Of a stretch of DNA of 64,000 nucleotides, positions 1 through 9,223 are shown piece by piece; position 1 is the first letter of the stretch; every line of letters starts with the position of its first letter. Source of the DNA: an uncultured Litoreibacter sp. (GTDB lineage: Bacteria > Pseudomonadota > Alphaproteobacteria > Rhodobacterales > Rhodobacteraceae); assembly GCF_947487515.1 (NCBI RefSeq), contig NZ_CANKWO010000002.1:558001-622000 (forward strand), in the 5' to 3' direction. A model generated the notes under the pieces. That model was not told the origin of the DNA, ran no database searches, and was given only the letters and a program-made list of their open reading frames with translations. The position numbers and the translations under genes are program-made.

Positions 1-679
1 CCCCCGCAATCTGTCGACAGCGATGATGTATAGCTTTGGGAACCGTGCAGATTTCGACGTCATGGATGAGCCGTTTTATGCCGCTTACCTAAAGCTATCC
101 GCCACGTCTCACCCGATGGGGGAAGAGATCATGCGGGCACATGAAACCGACCCTGATTTGGTTGCCGCGACCTGCGCGGCCCCAGCGGCACAGCACCGTT
201 ATATGAAACATATGCCTCACCACATGCTGGAAACCATGCCGATGGGTTGGGCAGATGATTGCGTCAACATCCATCTGATCCGCCACCCTGCGCGTGTCAT
301 CGCCAGCTACAGTGCCAAGCGCCAGAACCCGACATTGGAAGACATCGGCTACGTCCAGCAAACAGAGCTGTTCAAACAGGTCGGCGGCTACGTCATCGAC
401 AGCCATGACATTCGCAAGAACCCTGAGGCTGCGCTGCGGTGTTTATGCGAAGTTATTGGCCTGCCGTTCTCCGACACCATGTTGCATTGGCCGGCGGGTC
501 CGAAAGAATTCGACGGGGTCTGGGCGTCGCATTGGTACGGGGCGGTTCATCGCTCCACTGGCTTTGCGGGGGCTGAAGGGCCCTTGCCGCAGTTGGAGGG
601 GCACGCCGCTGAACTTTGCGCAATGGCGCTTCCGCACTACGAGGCGCTAAAGACCCGTAAACTGCTAATCACATCATAA
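1..679 (+). CDS. Sulfotransferase-like protein, 5' end cut by window edge
   Basis: The reading frame is open to the left edge, with codons in phase from base 2. The first visible residues, PRNLSTAMMYSFGNR, are the 5'-phosphosulfate-binding P-loop found at the extreme N-terminus of this cytosolic sulfotransferase-like family, so only a few residues should be missing. A second typical segment, IHLIRHPARVIASY, lies about 90 residues in and matches the 3'-phosphate-binding region. About 225 residues are visible. The acceptor is unknown. An imperfect hairpin follows the stop. The ATG codons at 23 and 26 lie inside the P-loop and are unlikely to be the real start. Confidence 0.75.
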   Translation, partial: PRNLSTAMMYSFGNRADFDVMDEPFYAAYLKLSATSHPMGEEIMRAHETDPDLVAATCAAPAAQHRYMKHMPHHMLETMPMGWADDCVNIHLIRHPARVIASYSAKRQNPTLEDIGYVQQTELFKQVGGYVIDSHDIRKNPEAALRCLCEVIGLPFSDTMLHWPAGPKEFDGVWASHWYGAVHRSTGFAGAEGPLPQLEGHAAELCAMALPHYEALKTRKLLITS

Positions 680-701
680 TTGGCGGGTATTTGATCCGAT
701 T

Positions 702-732
702 GCGTTTACGAGATTTCAATACCCGTAAACGC
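702..732. repeat. Inverted repeat after sulfotransferase gene
   Basis: GCGTTTACG at 702-710 is the exact reverse complement of CGTAAACGC at 724-732, with a 13-base loop. Flanking gatt/aatc bases extend the pairing if one base is bulged. There is no clear T-run after it, so it may be a weak terminator for the upstream gene or a protein-binding site. Confidence 0.4.
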
Positions 733-784
733 CAATCAAAATTGTTCTTCGGGATCAGCTGCAAAAAATTAACAACAAAACCCC

Positions 785-815
785 TGAGGTAACCCATGGG
801 TTACCTCAAGTTTTA
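785..815. terminator. Bidirectional terminator between sulfotransferase and argG
   Basis: TGAGGTAACCC (785-795) pairs perfectly with GGGTTACCTCA (798-808) around a two-base gap. A tttt run follows on the plus strand, and on the minus strand the stem is followed by ggggtttt and further T-rich sequence. It lies directly behind the argG stop and serves argG, and possibly the convergent gene as well. Confidence 0.85.
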
Positions 816-821
816 TTCAAA

Positions 822-2048
822 TTACGACTTCAAACGCTTGTCGCGGGCCGCCAGCAATTTCAAACGCAACGCGTTCAACTGGATGAAACCAGCCGCATCC
901 GTTTGATCATACGCACCTGCATCTTCCTCAAACGTTACATGCGCTTCGGAATAGAGCGAATGATCCGACCACCGTGCAACCGTGCGCGCGGAGCCTTTGT
1001 ATAGCTTCAGGCGAACGGTGCCTGTCACGTGCTCCTGGCTTTTGTCGATCATCGCTTGCAGCATCTCGCGCTCGGGCGAGTACCAGAAGCCGTTGTAGAT
1101 CAGCTCTGCGTATTTTGGCATCAACTCGTCTTTGAGATGCGCCGCACCGCGGTCCAGTGTAATCGACTCGATGCCGCGATGCGCTTCCAGCAGCAATGTG
1201 CCGCCTGGTGTCTCGTAGACGCCGCGCGATTTCATACCAACGAAACGGCCTTCTACCAGATCAAGACGACCACAGCCGTGTTTGCCACCCAGCTCGTTCA
1301 GCTTGGTAAGGATCGTGGCAGGGCTCATGGCTTCGCCATTGATCGACACGGCGTCGCCGGCTTCGAAACCCACCTCGACGAACTCTGGCTCGTTCGGCGC
1401 ATCTTCGGGATGCACTGTGCGTTGGTAGACGTAGTCAGGAGCCTCGACGCCCGGATCTTCCAGTACTTTACCTTCGGAAGACGTGTGCAGCAGGTTCGCA
1501 TCCACCGAAAACGGAGCTTCGCCGCGCTTGTCAGTTGCAATCGGGATTTGGTTCTTCTCGGCGAAGTCCAACAACTTGGTGCGGGACGACAGATCCCATT
1601 CGCGCCAAGGTGCAATCACTTTGATGTCCGGGTTCAGCGCATAGGCGGCCAATTCAAAGCGCACTTGATCATTGCCCTTGCCCGTTGCCCCGTGGGACAC
1701 GGCGTCGGCACCGGTCTCCGCTGCGATCTCTACCAAACGCTTGGAGATCAGCGGGCGTGCTATGGATGTGCCCAGCAGATACAGGCCTTCATAAAGTGCG
1801 TTGGCGCGGAACATCGGGAAAACGAAGTCGCGCACGAATTCTTCGCGAACATCTTCGATGAAGATGTTCTCTGGCTTGATGCCCAGCAGTTCGGCTTTCT
1901 TGCGGGCTGGTTCCAGCTCTTCGCCTTGTCCAAGATCTGCAGTGAAGGTCACCACTTCGCAGTTATACTCGGTCTGCAACCATTTCAGGATAATCGAGGT
2001 ATCAAGGCCACCAGAATAGGCGAGCACTACTTTTTTAGGGGCGGACAT
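822..2048 (-). CDS. argG: Argininosuccinate synthase
   Basis: Joins citrulline and aspartate with ATP hydrolysis to AMP, the penultimate step of arginine synthesis in the cytosol. The ATP-pyrophosphatase P-loop [10 protein letters not shown] lies near residues 9-18, and a long typical C-terminal synthetase domain follows. Length is 408 aa, normal for the family. The start at 2048 (MSAPKKV) was chosen because GGAG lies six bases upstream. An in-frame ATG ten codons earlier lacks a good site. The gene stands alone and ends at a strong hairpin. Confidence 0.97.
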   Translation of the reverse strand: MSAPKKVVLAYSGGLDTSIILKWLQTEYNCEVVTFTADLGQGEELEPARKKAELLGIKPENIFIEDVREEFVRDFVFPMFRANALYEGLYLLGTSIARPLISKRLVEIAAETGADAVSHGATGKGNDQVRFELAAYALNPDIKVIAPWREWDLSSRTKLLDFAEKNQIPIATDKRGEAPFSVDANLLHTSSEGKVLEDPGVEAPDYVYQRTVHPEDAPNEPEFVEVGFEAGDAVSINGEAMSPATILTKLNELGGKHGCGRLDLVEGRFVGMKSRGVYETPGGTLLLEAHRGIESITLDRGAAHLKDELMPKYAELIYNGFWYSPEREMLQAMIDKSQEHVTGTVRLKLYKGSARTVARWSDHSLYSEAHVTFEEDAGAYDQTDAAGFIQLNALRLKLLAARDKRLKS

Positions 2049-2186
2049 GGGCTTCTCCGACAAATCTTTGAGTCGCAAAGGGCGATAACGTCAATGTCAC
2101 AGGGGTGCAAGGGCGTGCATGCGTGTGATTGACCTCAAAGCGGTTTGCCCGCAGGGTCGCGGAAAAGAAAACGGGCAACAGGCACC

Positions 2187-2945
2187 ATGCGACACGCAAT
2201 CGACATTTTCCTCTATGGGCTAACTCATCTGTTCCGCAATCTGGGTGCAGCGATAAGGTTAACGGGCGCAATTTGGGTCGGCGCCAGCTTGCTGGTCTTC
2301 GCTTTGGGCTACCTCGTCACCGGACTGCCCATCGGGGCCTTGTCTGTCCACCCCAACTCCGAAGGTGAACTTCCCGACTTCTTGGCCACATTTACCATGG
2401 CCTCCTTTGTCATCACTTTGTTGGCGGGCGCATGGGTATCACTTATCTGGAGCCGCTATTGCCTAGGAGCAGATGTCCCGCGCGGATATCTACCCTCGTT
2501 AAAGGGCCTGCCCTTTGGCGGCTATCTGATCAGCCTGTTGCTTCTCATTGGATTGGTGGCCGTCGTGAATCTGGCCATCGGCTCCACCGAACTGATCACC
2601 ATCCGGTTTCTTCCTCTTCCAATCACCCTGTTTGTCCTCCCCTTGCTAACCATTGGCATTTCCGTCTGGTTCATCTTGAGGCTCGGCGCGGCTTTACCTG
2701 CAACCGCCGCCGGTCAGGTTCTATCGTTGTATCAAGCGTGGATCGGGTCCCGTCACCAAGGGATCGGGCTTTTGACCTTGTTTGCGCTGATTGTGATCGT
2801 TGTGCTGAACATCCCCACTGTGGTGCTGGGCGGTATGCCCGTTATCAACAGCGTCCTCAGCGTCATATCGTCTTGGCTGCTTATCTTGATGTCCACCGGC
2901 TGGCTTGTCGCCATTTTCCGCACCATCCCGCCAGTAGCCAAATGA
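2187..2945 (+). CDS. Six-helix inner-membrane protein of unknown function
   Basis: 252 aa if it starts at MRHAIDIF; an earlier in-frame ATG at 2145 would add a basic leader and is less likely. About six hydrophobic segments are visible (near residues 20-43, 65-88, 104-127, 133-160, 185-210 and 215-240) with short polar links, so it should be an integral inner-membrane protein. I recognise no family motif with confidence. Its stop overlaps the ilvA start (ATGA), so the two are translationally coupled, but nothing in the protein suggests a role in amino-acid metabolism. Confidence 0.7.
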   Translation: MRHAIDIFLYGLTHLFRNLGAAIRLTGAIWVGASLLVFALGYLVTGLPIGALSVHPNSEGELPDFLATFTMASFVITLLAGAWVSLIWSRYCLGADVPRGYLPSLKGLPFGGYLISLLLLIGLVAVVNLAIGSTELITIRFLPLPITLFVLPLLTIGISVWFILRLGAALPATAAGQVLSLYQAWIGSRHQGIGLLTLFALIVIVVLNIPTVVLGGMPVINSVLSVISSWLLILMSTGWLVAIFRTIPPVAK

Positions 2946-4189
2946 CCGCGTTCACCGATGAGGCGCGCCTTGCGACCCAAGCCATGCGCAAGCTGTTTGA
3001 AAAAACACCTTTGCAGCTGAACGATTATCTGTCCGACCTCTATGGCGCGAAAATTTATCTAAAGCGTGAAGACCTCACGCCCGTGCGATCCTACAAAATT
3101 CGCGGGGCCTTCAACGCCATGTCCAAACGGCGGGCCAGTCATCCGGATCAACAGAGCTTTGTCTGTGCCAGCGCCGGCAATCACGCTCAAGGGTTTGCCT
3201 TTGCCTGCCGCCATTTTGGCGTGGCCGGTGAAGTGTTCATGCCGATTACAACGCCCCAACAAAAGATCGACAAGACACGTGCCTTTGGTGGGGACTTCGT
3301 GAAAATACGCTTAATCGGCGATTACTTTGACCAAACCTTGCAAGCCGCCCAGCACCATTGCGACGAAATTGGTGCGCATTTTCTATCCCCTTTCGACGAC
3401 CCCGACGTCATTGAAGGCCAAGCTTCGGTCGCCGTGGAAATCGAAGATGACCTCCGCGAAATGCCGGATATGCTATTGCTGCCGGTCGGGGGCGGGGGGC
3501 TATCTGCAGGGGTCACGCGCTATTTCACCGACATGGGTGCGTGCACGTCCATTCGATATGTGGAGCCCGCAGGTGGCGCCTCACTGACGGCCGCCTTGAA
3601 GCAGGGAAAGCCGGTCAACCTGCCCCATGTCGACACCTTTGTGGATGGCGCTGCAGTCGCCCAAATCGGCAAGCACACCTTTGAGATTTTGCAAAAAGTC
3701 GATCCAAACCATGTACTTCTGGCCCCCGAAAACCGCATTTGCGCGACGATGATCCGGCTCTTGAATGTAGAGGGAATCGTGCTGGAGCCTGCCGGTGCTT
3801 TGGTCATCGACGTGCTGGACGAGCTGGCGGACAGCATCAAAGGCAAGACTGTTGTGTGCGTCACCTCCGGTGGCAATTTCGATTTTGAACGCCTGCCGGA
3901 AGTGAAAGAACGCGCCCAGCGCTATGCGGGACTGAAGAAATATCTCATTTTGCGGATGCCGCAACGCCCCGGTGCTCTCAAGGACTTCTTGGCCTTACTG
4001 GGCCCGAATGACGACATCGCAAGATTTGAGTATCTCAAAAAATCGGCGCGCAACTTCGGATCTGTGCTGATTGGAATTGAGACAAAGGAACCAGATGCTT
4101 TTGCCCGATTGTTTCAATCCATGACCGACAACGGATTTGAACATCGCGATATCACCAATGACGACATTCTAGCGGAATTCTTGATCTAA
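2942..4189 (+). CDS. ilvA: Threonine ammonia-lyase (threonine deaminase)
   Basis: PLP enzyme turning threonine into 2-oxobutanoate, the first step of isoleucine synthesis. The PLP lysine lies in SYKIRGAFNAM (about residue 50), with NHAQGFAF (about 80) and the phosphate-binding loop GGGGLSAG (about 183). A C-terminal ACT-like regulatory domain begins near residue 332 (KKYLILRMPQRPGALKDFL), so isoleucine feedback is likely. At 415 aa it has one regulatory domain, unlike the longer enterobacterial IlvA with two. The start overlaps the stop of the upstream membrane gene. Its stop codon is interlocked with that of the convergent HPt gene. Confidence 0.95.
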   Translation: MTAFTDEARLATQAMRKLFEKTPLQLNDYLSDLYGAKIYLKREDLTPVRSYKIRGAFNAMSKRRASHPDQQSFVCASAGNHAQGFAFACRHFGVAGEVFMPITTPQQKIDKTRAFGGDFVKIRLIGDYFDQTLQAAQHHCDEIGAHFLSPFDDPDVIEGQASVAVEIEDDLREMPDMLLLPVGGGGLSAGVTRYFTDMGACTSIRYVEPAGGASLTAALKQGKPVNLPHVDTFVDGAAVAQIGKHTFEILQKVDPNHVLLAPENRICATMIRLLNVEGIVLEPAGALVIDVLDELADSIKGKTVVCVTSGGNFDFERLPEVKERAQRYAGLKKYLILRMPQRPGALKDFLALLGPNDDIARFEYLKKSARNFGSVLIGIETKEPDAFARLFQSMTDNGFEHRDITNDDILAEFLI

Positions 4190-4488
4190 GCATCCGGACC
4201 GGCCAGAAACGCGACCTTTGATTCTTGATATTCGGACAGCAATAGCCCCGCTTCAAATTCAGTTGGGTCACGCTCCGACGTCTCGCAAAGTTTTCGAAAA
4301 CTCTCAAACCCGAGGTTTGCAGCGCTGCCTTTCAAAAAGTGCAGATCGGATGACAGCTCCTCAATATTCCCGTGCAGCAAGCCTTGCAGCTTCTCTTCTA
4401 CCTCCTCCAGAAAGAGGCCGACAATCTCTTCAAAATCCTCTTCGCCAAGGTCATCTTTCAGGTCCTGAACTCGTCGCCAATCAAGCAT
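4186..4488 (-). CDS. Histidine phosphotransfer (HPt) domain protein
   Basis: A 100-aa single-domain HPt protein. The phospho-accepting histidine is in DLHFLKGSAANLGF (about residue 50), the classic HxxKGSAxxLG signature, preceded by an acidic amphipathic helix. It has no kinase or receiver of its own, so it must pass phosphate between separate partners. The divergently transcribed neighbour is a receiver fused to a SpoIIE-type phosphatase, which makes that protein the obvious partner (inference). Its stop codon overlaps the ilvA stop tail to tail by four bases. Confidence 0.9.
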   Translation of the reverse strand: MLDWRRVQDLKDDLGEEDFEEIVGLFLEEVEEKLQGLLHGNIEELSSDLHFLKGSAANLGFESFRKLCETSERDPTEFEAGLLLSEYQESKVAFLAGPDA

Positions 4489-4621
4489 TTCTACGTCCTA
4501 GGGTCACAATGATTTCGCTCATGATGCGGGTCGAAAGTTAAGGAACTGTAATTGCTTCAATTGTAATCAATCCAATTTTCACATTCATTCTACCTTAAAG
4601 TTTCTACCTCTTTTTGACCTC

Positions 4622-5938
4622 ATGTTGACCCCTACTTCACAGATCAAATCTGTCGCACAAACCTCCACTTCGGCTTCTCTTGATTGGGAAGGGGCAAGTG
4701 ACACCGATCCTGCGGTACCGCAGCGCGTCCTCGTGGTGGACGACAGCCGCATGCAAAGGCGGTTGCTGGCTACAAACCTTAAAAAATGGGGGTATGAAGT
4801 TATTGAGGCCAGCTCTGGCGCGGAAGGATTGGAGCTGTGCCGCAAAGAGAATGTGTCCCTGATTCTAAGCGACTGGATGATGCCGGAAATGACCGGACCG
4901 GAATTTTGTCGGGCCTTCCGCAAACTGGGGCGCGACAACTACGGGTATTTTATCTTACTGACCAGCAAAGGCAGCAGTGAAGAAGTCGCCGAAGGGTTGA
5001 ACTCTGGGGCCGATGATTTTTTGACCAAGCCCATCGGATCGGGAGAATTGCGCGCACGCTTGCGTGCCGGAGAACGCGTGCTCCAAATGCAAGCCGCCTT
5101 GGTAGAAAAGAATGAGGCCGTGAACACCGCGCTTCAGCGAATAGAAACCCTATATGATGCCCTGAACCACGATCTGTCCGAAGCCCGTCACCTGCAGCAA
5201 TCACTGGTTCGGGAAACAGATATTACCATCCCAGAAGGCCGCGTTGGTTTGAACCTGACGCCAAGTGGCCATGTAGGCGGGGATCTGGTGGGTAAATTTC
5301 GGGTAAACGCGCATCAAATCGGCCTGTTCTCGCTGGATGTTTCAGGGCATGGGGTCACCTCCGCCCTTATGACGGCGCGATTGGCCGGTTATCTAAGTGG
5401 ATTGACCCCCAGCCAAAACATGGCGCTTCGACGGCTAAAAACCGGTGAATTCACTGCACGCGATCCGGCCGAAACAGTCAGCGCCCTAAACGAACTTCTG
5501 CTGCGAGAACTGGAAACCGAGCATTACTTCACCATCGCGATGAGTATTGTCGATCTGCGGTCAGGAATGATGCGAACTGTTCAAGCCGGACATCCTCACC
5601 CGATTCTACAACGCCAAGGTCATCCCCCCATTCAGTTGGGTGAAGGAGGTATGCCGGTGGGGTTGATACAGGATGCGCCCTTCACGTCCTTTGAAACTCA
5701 ATTGTTTCCGGGTGACCGCCTTGTCCTATACTCCGATGGAATCACCGAAGCAGAAGACCCGAACGGTCAAATGTTGGAAGAAGAGGGGCTCGCGGCATAT
5801 CTGGACAGCACGCGCGCCCTCGAAAGCCCCGAACTCCTGGAGGATTTGCTTTCTACTTTGCGCACCTACACCAGATCAGACGAATTTGATGATGACGTCT
5901 CCGCCTTGGTGTTTGACTATGAGGGTCCGGTTACATGA
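4622..5938 (+). CDS. Response regulator with SpoIIE/PP2C-type serine phosphatase output
   Basis: 438 aa. A receiver domain spans about residues 34-150, with phospho-acceptor Asp near 84 (LILSDWMMPEMTG) and the conserved Lys in FLTKP near 135. A short coiled linker (about 155-195) leads to a PPM/SpoIIE phosphatase domain (200-435) with metal-site motifs GGDLVG, DVSGHGV, YSDGITE and DDVSALV. Such proteins usually dephosphorylate anti-sigma-factor antagonists in partner-switching systems. No anti-sigma gene is visible here. It is divergent from the HPt gene, with 133 AT-rich bases between them that should hold both promoters. Confidence 0.92.
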   Translation: MLTPTSQIKSVAQTSTSASLDWEGASDTDPAVPQRVLVVDDSRMQRRLLATNLKKWGYEVIEASSGAEGLELCRKENVSLILSDWMMPEMTGPEFCRAFRKLGRDNYGYFILLTSKGSSEEVAEGLNSGADDFLTKPIGSGELRARLRAGERVLQMQAALVEKNEAVNTALQRIETLYDALNHDLSEARHLQQSLVRETDITIPEGRVGLNLTPSGHVGGDLVGKFRVNAHQIGLFSLDVSGHGVTSALMTARLAGYLSGLTPSQNMALRRLKTGEFTARDPAETVSALNELLLRELETEHYFTIAMSIVDLRSGMMRTVQAGHPHPILQRQGHPPIQLGEGGMPVGLIQDAPFTSFETQLFPGDRLVLYSDGITEAEDPNGQMLEEEGLAAYLDSTRALESPELLEDLLSTLRTYTRSDEFDDDVSALVFDYEGPVT

Positions 5939-5956
5939 CGGCCTTGGAGGATCGTT

Positions 5957-6397
5957 TCAAAGCTTGAACACCTGTTTCACAAAGTGACGGTCCCCTTCAT
6001 TCCCAAGGGTGCGAGCAGCATTTTCCGGCGAAATCCAAACAGCCGTATGACCCGCTTCGCTTGGCGCACCGCGGCGCAAGACCGGCAACGCAAGATAGAT
6101 GCTACACAGTTTTTCTGCCCAAAACCCGTATTCCGGCATATATACAAAACGACGAAAAACGCCTATTTTTCTTGGGTTTGAAATGATCCAACCAGTTTCC
6201 TCCATCACTTCGCGATGAAGCGCGGGGATTGGGTGCTCTCCGGGGTCGATACCGCCGCCGGGAAGCTGCAACTCGGGTGGGCTTCCTTCTTGCACGGTCG
6301 TCAGCAGGCTGCGACCGTTCCACAAAATCGCATAGGCTCCGGGTCGATATCGATACGGCTTTCCCTGTTGAAAAACCTCGCCAAATCGCCTGATCAT
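5957..6397 (-). CDS. Nudix hydrolase
   Basis: 146 aa with a complete Nudix box, GGIDPGE followed seven residues later by REVMEETGW, matching Gx5Ex7REUxEExGU near residues 47-70. These enzymes cleave nucleoside-diphosphate-linked substrates; the substrate here cannot be read from sequence. An N-terminal YRPGAYAILW strand is typical of the fold. It converges on the phosphatase gene with an 18-base gap. The start MIRRFGEVF is the first good in-frame ATG; its ribosome site is weak. Confidence 0.88.
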   Translation of the reverse strand: MIRRFGEVFQQGKPYRYRPGAYAILWNGRSLLTTVQEGSPPELQLPGGGIDPGEHPIPALHREVMEETGWIISNPRKIGVFRRFVYMPEYGFWAEKLCSIYLALPVLRRGAPSEAGHTAVWISPENAARTLGNEGDRHFVKQVFKL

Positions 6398-6496
6398 CGT
6401 GCAACTCTGCCTTTCTTCTCATGCCCCCTCTTGGGGAATGGATTGTCGCGCCTATCTAGACACGGTATGCCAACCTCCTAGGCGTAAGGAAACCCC

Positions 6497-7495
6497 ATGA
6501 CCCTTGGACAAAAAATCGCGTGGGACGACACAGTTCTCCCATTCCAGTTGGACAAAATCGACATCCGAGGCCGCGTTGCGCGGTTGGACGGGGTGCTAGA
6601 TGGCGTGCTGGAACAACATGACTACCCGCCCATCGTTGAAGCAATGGTGGCGGAGGCCGCCCTGCTTACCGCATTGATCGGCCAAACCATTCAGCTGCGC
6701 TGGAAGCTTTCGCTGCAAATTCGCGGCGACGGGCCATTACGGCTAATTGCGACCGACTACTATGGCCCAACCGAAGAGGGCGAGCCCGCCCGCATTCGCG
6801 CCTATGCCAGCTATGACAAAGACACCATCGACCTTGAGGCCGACCCGTTTGGCCAAATTGGAAAAGGGTTCTTTGCCATTTTGATTGACCAAGGCAACGA
6901 CATGAAGCCCTATCAAGGCATTACCCCGTTGTCCGGCGGCAGCTTATCCGCCTGCGCCGAAACCTATTTTGCGCAATCCGAGCAGCTCCCTACTAAGTTT
7001 TCACTGACCTATGGGCGGTCTATGGAACCAGGTGCCGCGGAAAGCTGGCGCGCTGGTGGATTGATGTTGCAGCATATGCCAAAGGCCTCCCCACTGATGG
7101 CCAAGACAGACAGCGAAAGCGAAGATGGCTTGCTGACCGCCGATGACATTTTGGAAGGCGACGCCTCTGAAAACTGGACCCGCGCGAACATCTTACTTGA
7201 TACAGTCGAAGAGTTGGAACTGATCGGGCCCAGCATTGCCCCGACAGATCTGTTGTTCCGCCTGTTTCACGAGGAAGGGCCGGTGGTGTATGACGCGCAA
7301 TCGGTCAAGTTCGGCTGCACCTGTTCCAAGGAAAAAGTAGAGCAAAGCCTTTCGATCTATTCGGCACGTGACCTCACACATATGACCAAAGAAGACGGCA
7401 CCCTCACCGCGGATTGCCAATTCTGCGGCGCCCATTATGTCATGGATCCTAAGGCAATGGGCTTCGAGGCTGAGACCTCAAATGACAAAGAATAG
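6497..7495 (+). CDS. hslO: Redox-regulated molecular chaperone Hsp33
   Basis: Cytosolic holdase activated by oxidation. The C-terminal zinc centre is intact: CTC near residue 273 and CQFCG near 308, giving the CxC/CxxC pattern whose disulfides switch the chaperone on. Length is 332 aa, somewhat longer than the enterobacterial protein (about 290). AAGGA lies a few bases before the ATG. The 3' end overlaps the CoA-pyrophosphatase gene by 14 bases, so this is the first gene of a plus-strand run including cca and the ABC exporters. Confidence 0.95.
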   Translation: MTLGQKIAWDDTVLPFQLDKIDIRGRVARLDGVLDGVLEQHDYPPIVEAMVAEAALLTALIGQTIQLRWKLSLQIRGDGPLRLIATDYYGPTEEGEPARIRAYASYDKDTIDLEADPFGQIGKGFFAILIDQGNDMKPYQGITPLSGGSLSACAETYFAQSEQLPTKFSLTYGRSMEPGAAESWRAGGLMLQHMPKASPLMAKTDSESEDGLLTADDILEGDASENWTRANILLDTVEELELIGPSIAPTDLLFRLFHEEGPVVYDAQSVKFGCTCSKEKVEQSLSIYSARDLTHMTKEDGTLTADCQFCGAHYVMDPKAMGFEAETSNDKE

Positions 7496-8081
7496 CCAGA
7501 TAAAATTGATTGAAGCCGCGCTGGCGAACACCGGCGCGGCCTCTTCGGACTATGACCTAAACCCAGACATCACTCTTCCGGACACCCGAGTGCTGCGCGA
7601 CGCAGCGGTGTTGGTGGGGTTGATACCTACTGGGGATAGCGCGCAGGTGGTGCTGACCAAGCGATCATCCGCCCTAAAACACCACCCCGGGCAAATTGCC
7701 TTCCCAGGCGGCAAACGTGACGGCAACGAGTCATCGGCCACCACAGCCCTGCGCGAAGCGGAAGAAGAAATCGGCCTAGACCGCCGCCAAGTGCGCCTGA
7801 TTGGCAGCCTGCCGTCCCATGAGACAGTGACCAGCTTTCAAGTAACTCCGCATGTCGGGGTGATCGAGGGCCCGTTTGTCCCGATCGTCGAAGAAGGCGA
7901 AGTCGCGGAGATGTTTACCGTTCCATTGTCGCATGTCTTGGATTTAGACAACTACTCCATTGAAGGCCGGCGGTGGCGTGGCCAACGGCGGCATTACTAC
8001 GCCGCCCCCTATGGTCCCTACTACATTTGGGGCGCCACTGCGCGGATGTTGCGAACCTTGGCAGAACAGGTTCACAGGTGA
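7482..8081 (+). CDS. Nudix CoA pyrophosphatase (NudL-like)
   Basis: 199 aa from MTKNSQIK. It contains HHPGQIAFPGGKRDGNE followed by ALREAEEEIGL, a Nudix box preceded by the PGG region typical of the NudL/YeaB CoA diphosphatase subfamily, which splits CoA into adenosine 3',5'-bisphosphate and 4'-phosphopantetheine. The start was set at 7482, inside the hslO 3' end; an earlier in-frame ATG at 7437 would add 15 residues. Its TGA shares one base with the cca ATG, indicating coupled translation. Confidence 0.87.
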   Translation: MTKNSQIKLIEAALANTGAASSDYDLNPDITLPDTRVLRDAAVLVGLIPTGDSAQVVLTKRSSALKHHPGQIAFPGGKRDGNESSATTALREAEEEIGLDRRQVRLIGSLPSHETVTSFQVTPHVGVIEGPFVPIVEEGEVAEMFTVPLSHVLDLDNYSIEGRRWRGQRRHYYAAPYGPYYIWGATARMLRTLAEQVHR

Positions 8082-9223
8082 TGCGCATATCGGGAAACTG
8101 GCTCACAGCCCCTGCAACCCAAGCAGTGTTCGACGCATTGGACGCCGCGGGCCATCAAGGATTTTTTGTGGGGGGATGTGTTCGCAACGCCCTCTTGGGC
8201 GTACCGGTGTCCGACATCGACATTACCTCCGCCGCCCCACCCGATATCGTGACCGCCACCGCGACCTCGGCCGGTTTGAAAGTCATTCCAACGGGCATCG
8301 AGCATGGCACTGTGACCGTAATGTCAGGCGGTATCGCGCATGAAATCACCACTTTCAGGCGCGATGTTGAAACGAACGGACGGCATGCTGAAGTGGCCTT
8401 CTCAACCTCTTTGACAGAAGATGCGACGCGGCGCGATTTCACCATGAATGCCCTATACGCCGACCGCACCGGCAAGGTGACAGACCCCGTCGGCGGGCTA
8501 CAAGACCTAGAGGCGCGACGCCTTCGTTTCATCGGAGACCCAGACGCACGAATTTCGGAAGATTATTTACGGATACTACGGTTTTTCCGGTTCCATGCTT
8601 GGTATGGCGACGCCGCGCAGGGTTTGGACATGGAGGCGCTTGCCGCCTGCGCATCAGCCGCGGAAGGTTTAGACGACCTATCCGCCGAACGCATCGGCGC
8701 AGAGATGTTGAAACTTTTGCGCGCGCCCGACCCGTCACAAGCCATCGCCGCAATGGCGCAGGCGGGAATTTTGCTGCGCGTCATGCCAGGAGCAGACGCA
8801 AAGGCACTGCCAATTCTGGTACATTTGGAAAACGGTCATTTGCCTGATGCCGCGCGTCGCGTGGCCTGTTTGGGGGGCGATGGCTTGAAAGACCGCTGGC
8901 GCCTGTCGAAACGGGATGCGGCACGGGTTGATCTGTTGCGCGACTTAATTGGCGCCGACTGCAGCATCGCGGAGGTGGCTTACCGACAGGGCGAAGCCGT
9001 TGCTTGGGATGTAGCGCTACTGCGCGGCGCCCTGTTTGAGCAACCGATCCCCCCCAGCACTGCAGCCACAATCAAGACCGCCATTGCCGCTGAATTCCCG
9101 CTAAGCGCCACCGATCTTATGCCGCAACTACAGGGGCAGGCCTTGGGGACAAAACTGAAGGAATGCGAGGCGCGCTGGATCGCCTCCGGTTTCACCCTCA
9201 CCAAGTCAGAGCTGCTGGAATGA
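8081..9223 (+). CDS. CCA tRNA nucleotidyltransferase / poly(A) polymerase family
   Basis: 380 aa class II nucleotidyltransferase that adds or repairs the CCA end of tRNAs. The N-terminal catalytic head shows GFFVGGCVRNALLG (about 24-37), then the metal-binding DID, and EDATRRDFTMNALY (about 110-123), the conserved RRDF nucleotide motif. An RNA-binding helical region with GDPDARISEDYLRILRFFRF follows. The start overlaps the upstream stop as TGATG. The C-terminal HD domain of the enterobacterial enzyme is absent, as in most alphaproteobacterial forms. Confidence 0.92.
   Translation: MRISGNWLTAPATQAVFDALDAAGHQGFFVGGCVRNALLGVPVSDIDITSAAPPDIVTATATSAGLKVIPTGIEHGTVTVMSGGIAHEITTFRRDVETNGRHAEVAFSTSLTEDATRRDFTMNALYADRTGKVTDPVGGLQDLEARRLRFIGDPDARISEDYLRILRFFRFHAWYGDAAQGLDMEALAACASAAEGLDDLSAERIGAEMLKLLRAPDPSQAIAAMAQAGILLRVMPGADAKALPILVHLENGHLPDAARRVACLGGDGLKDRWRLSKRDAARVDLLRDLIGADCSIAEVAYRQGEAVAWDVALLRGALFEQPIPPSTAATIKTAIAAEFPLSATDLMPQLQGQALGTKLKECEARWIASGFTLTKSELLE

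Noticed and set aside
1029-2132. 367-codon plus-strand frame opposite argG
   Set aside because: Antisense shadow of argG; composition is Arg/His/Gln-rich with no domain and no ribosome site.
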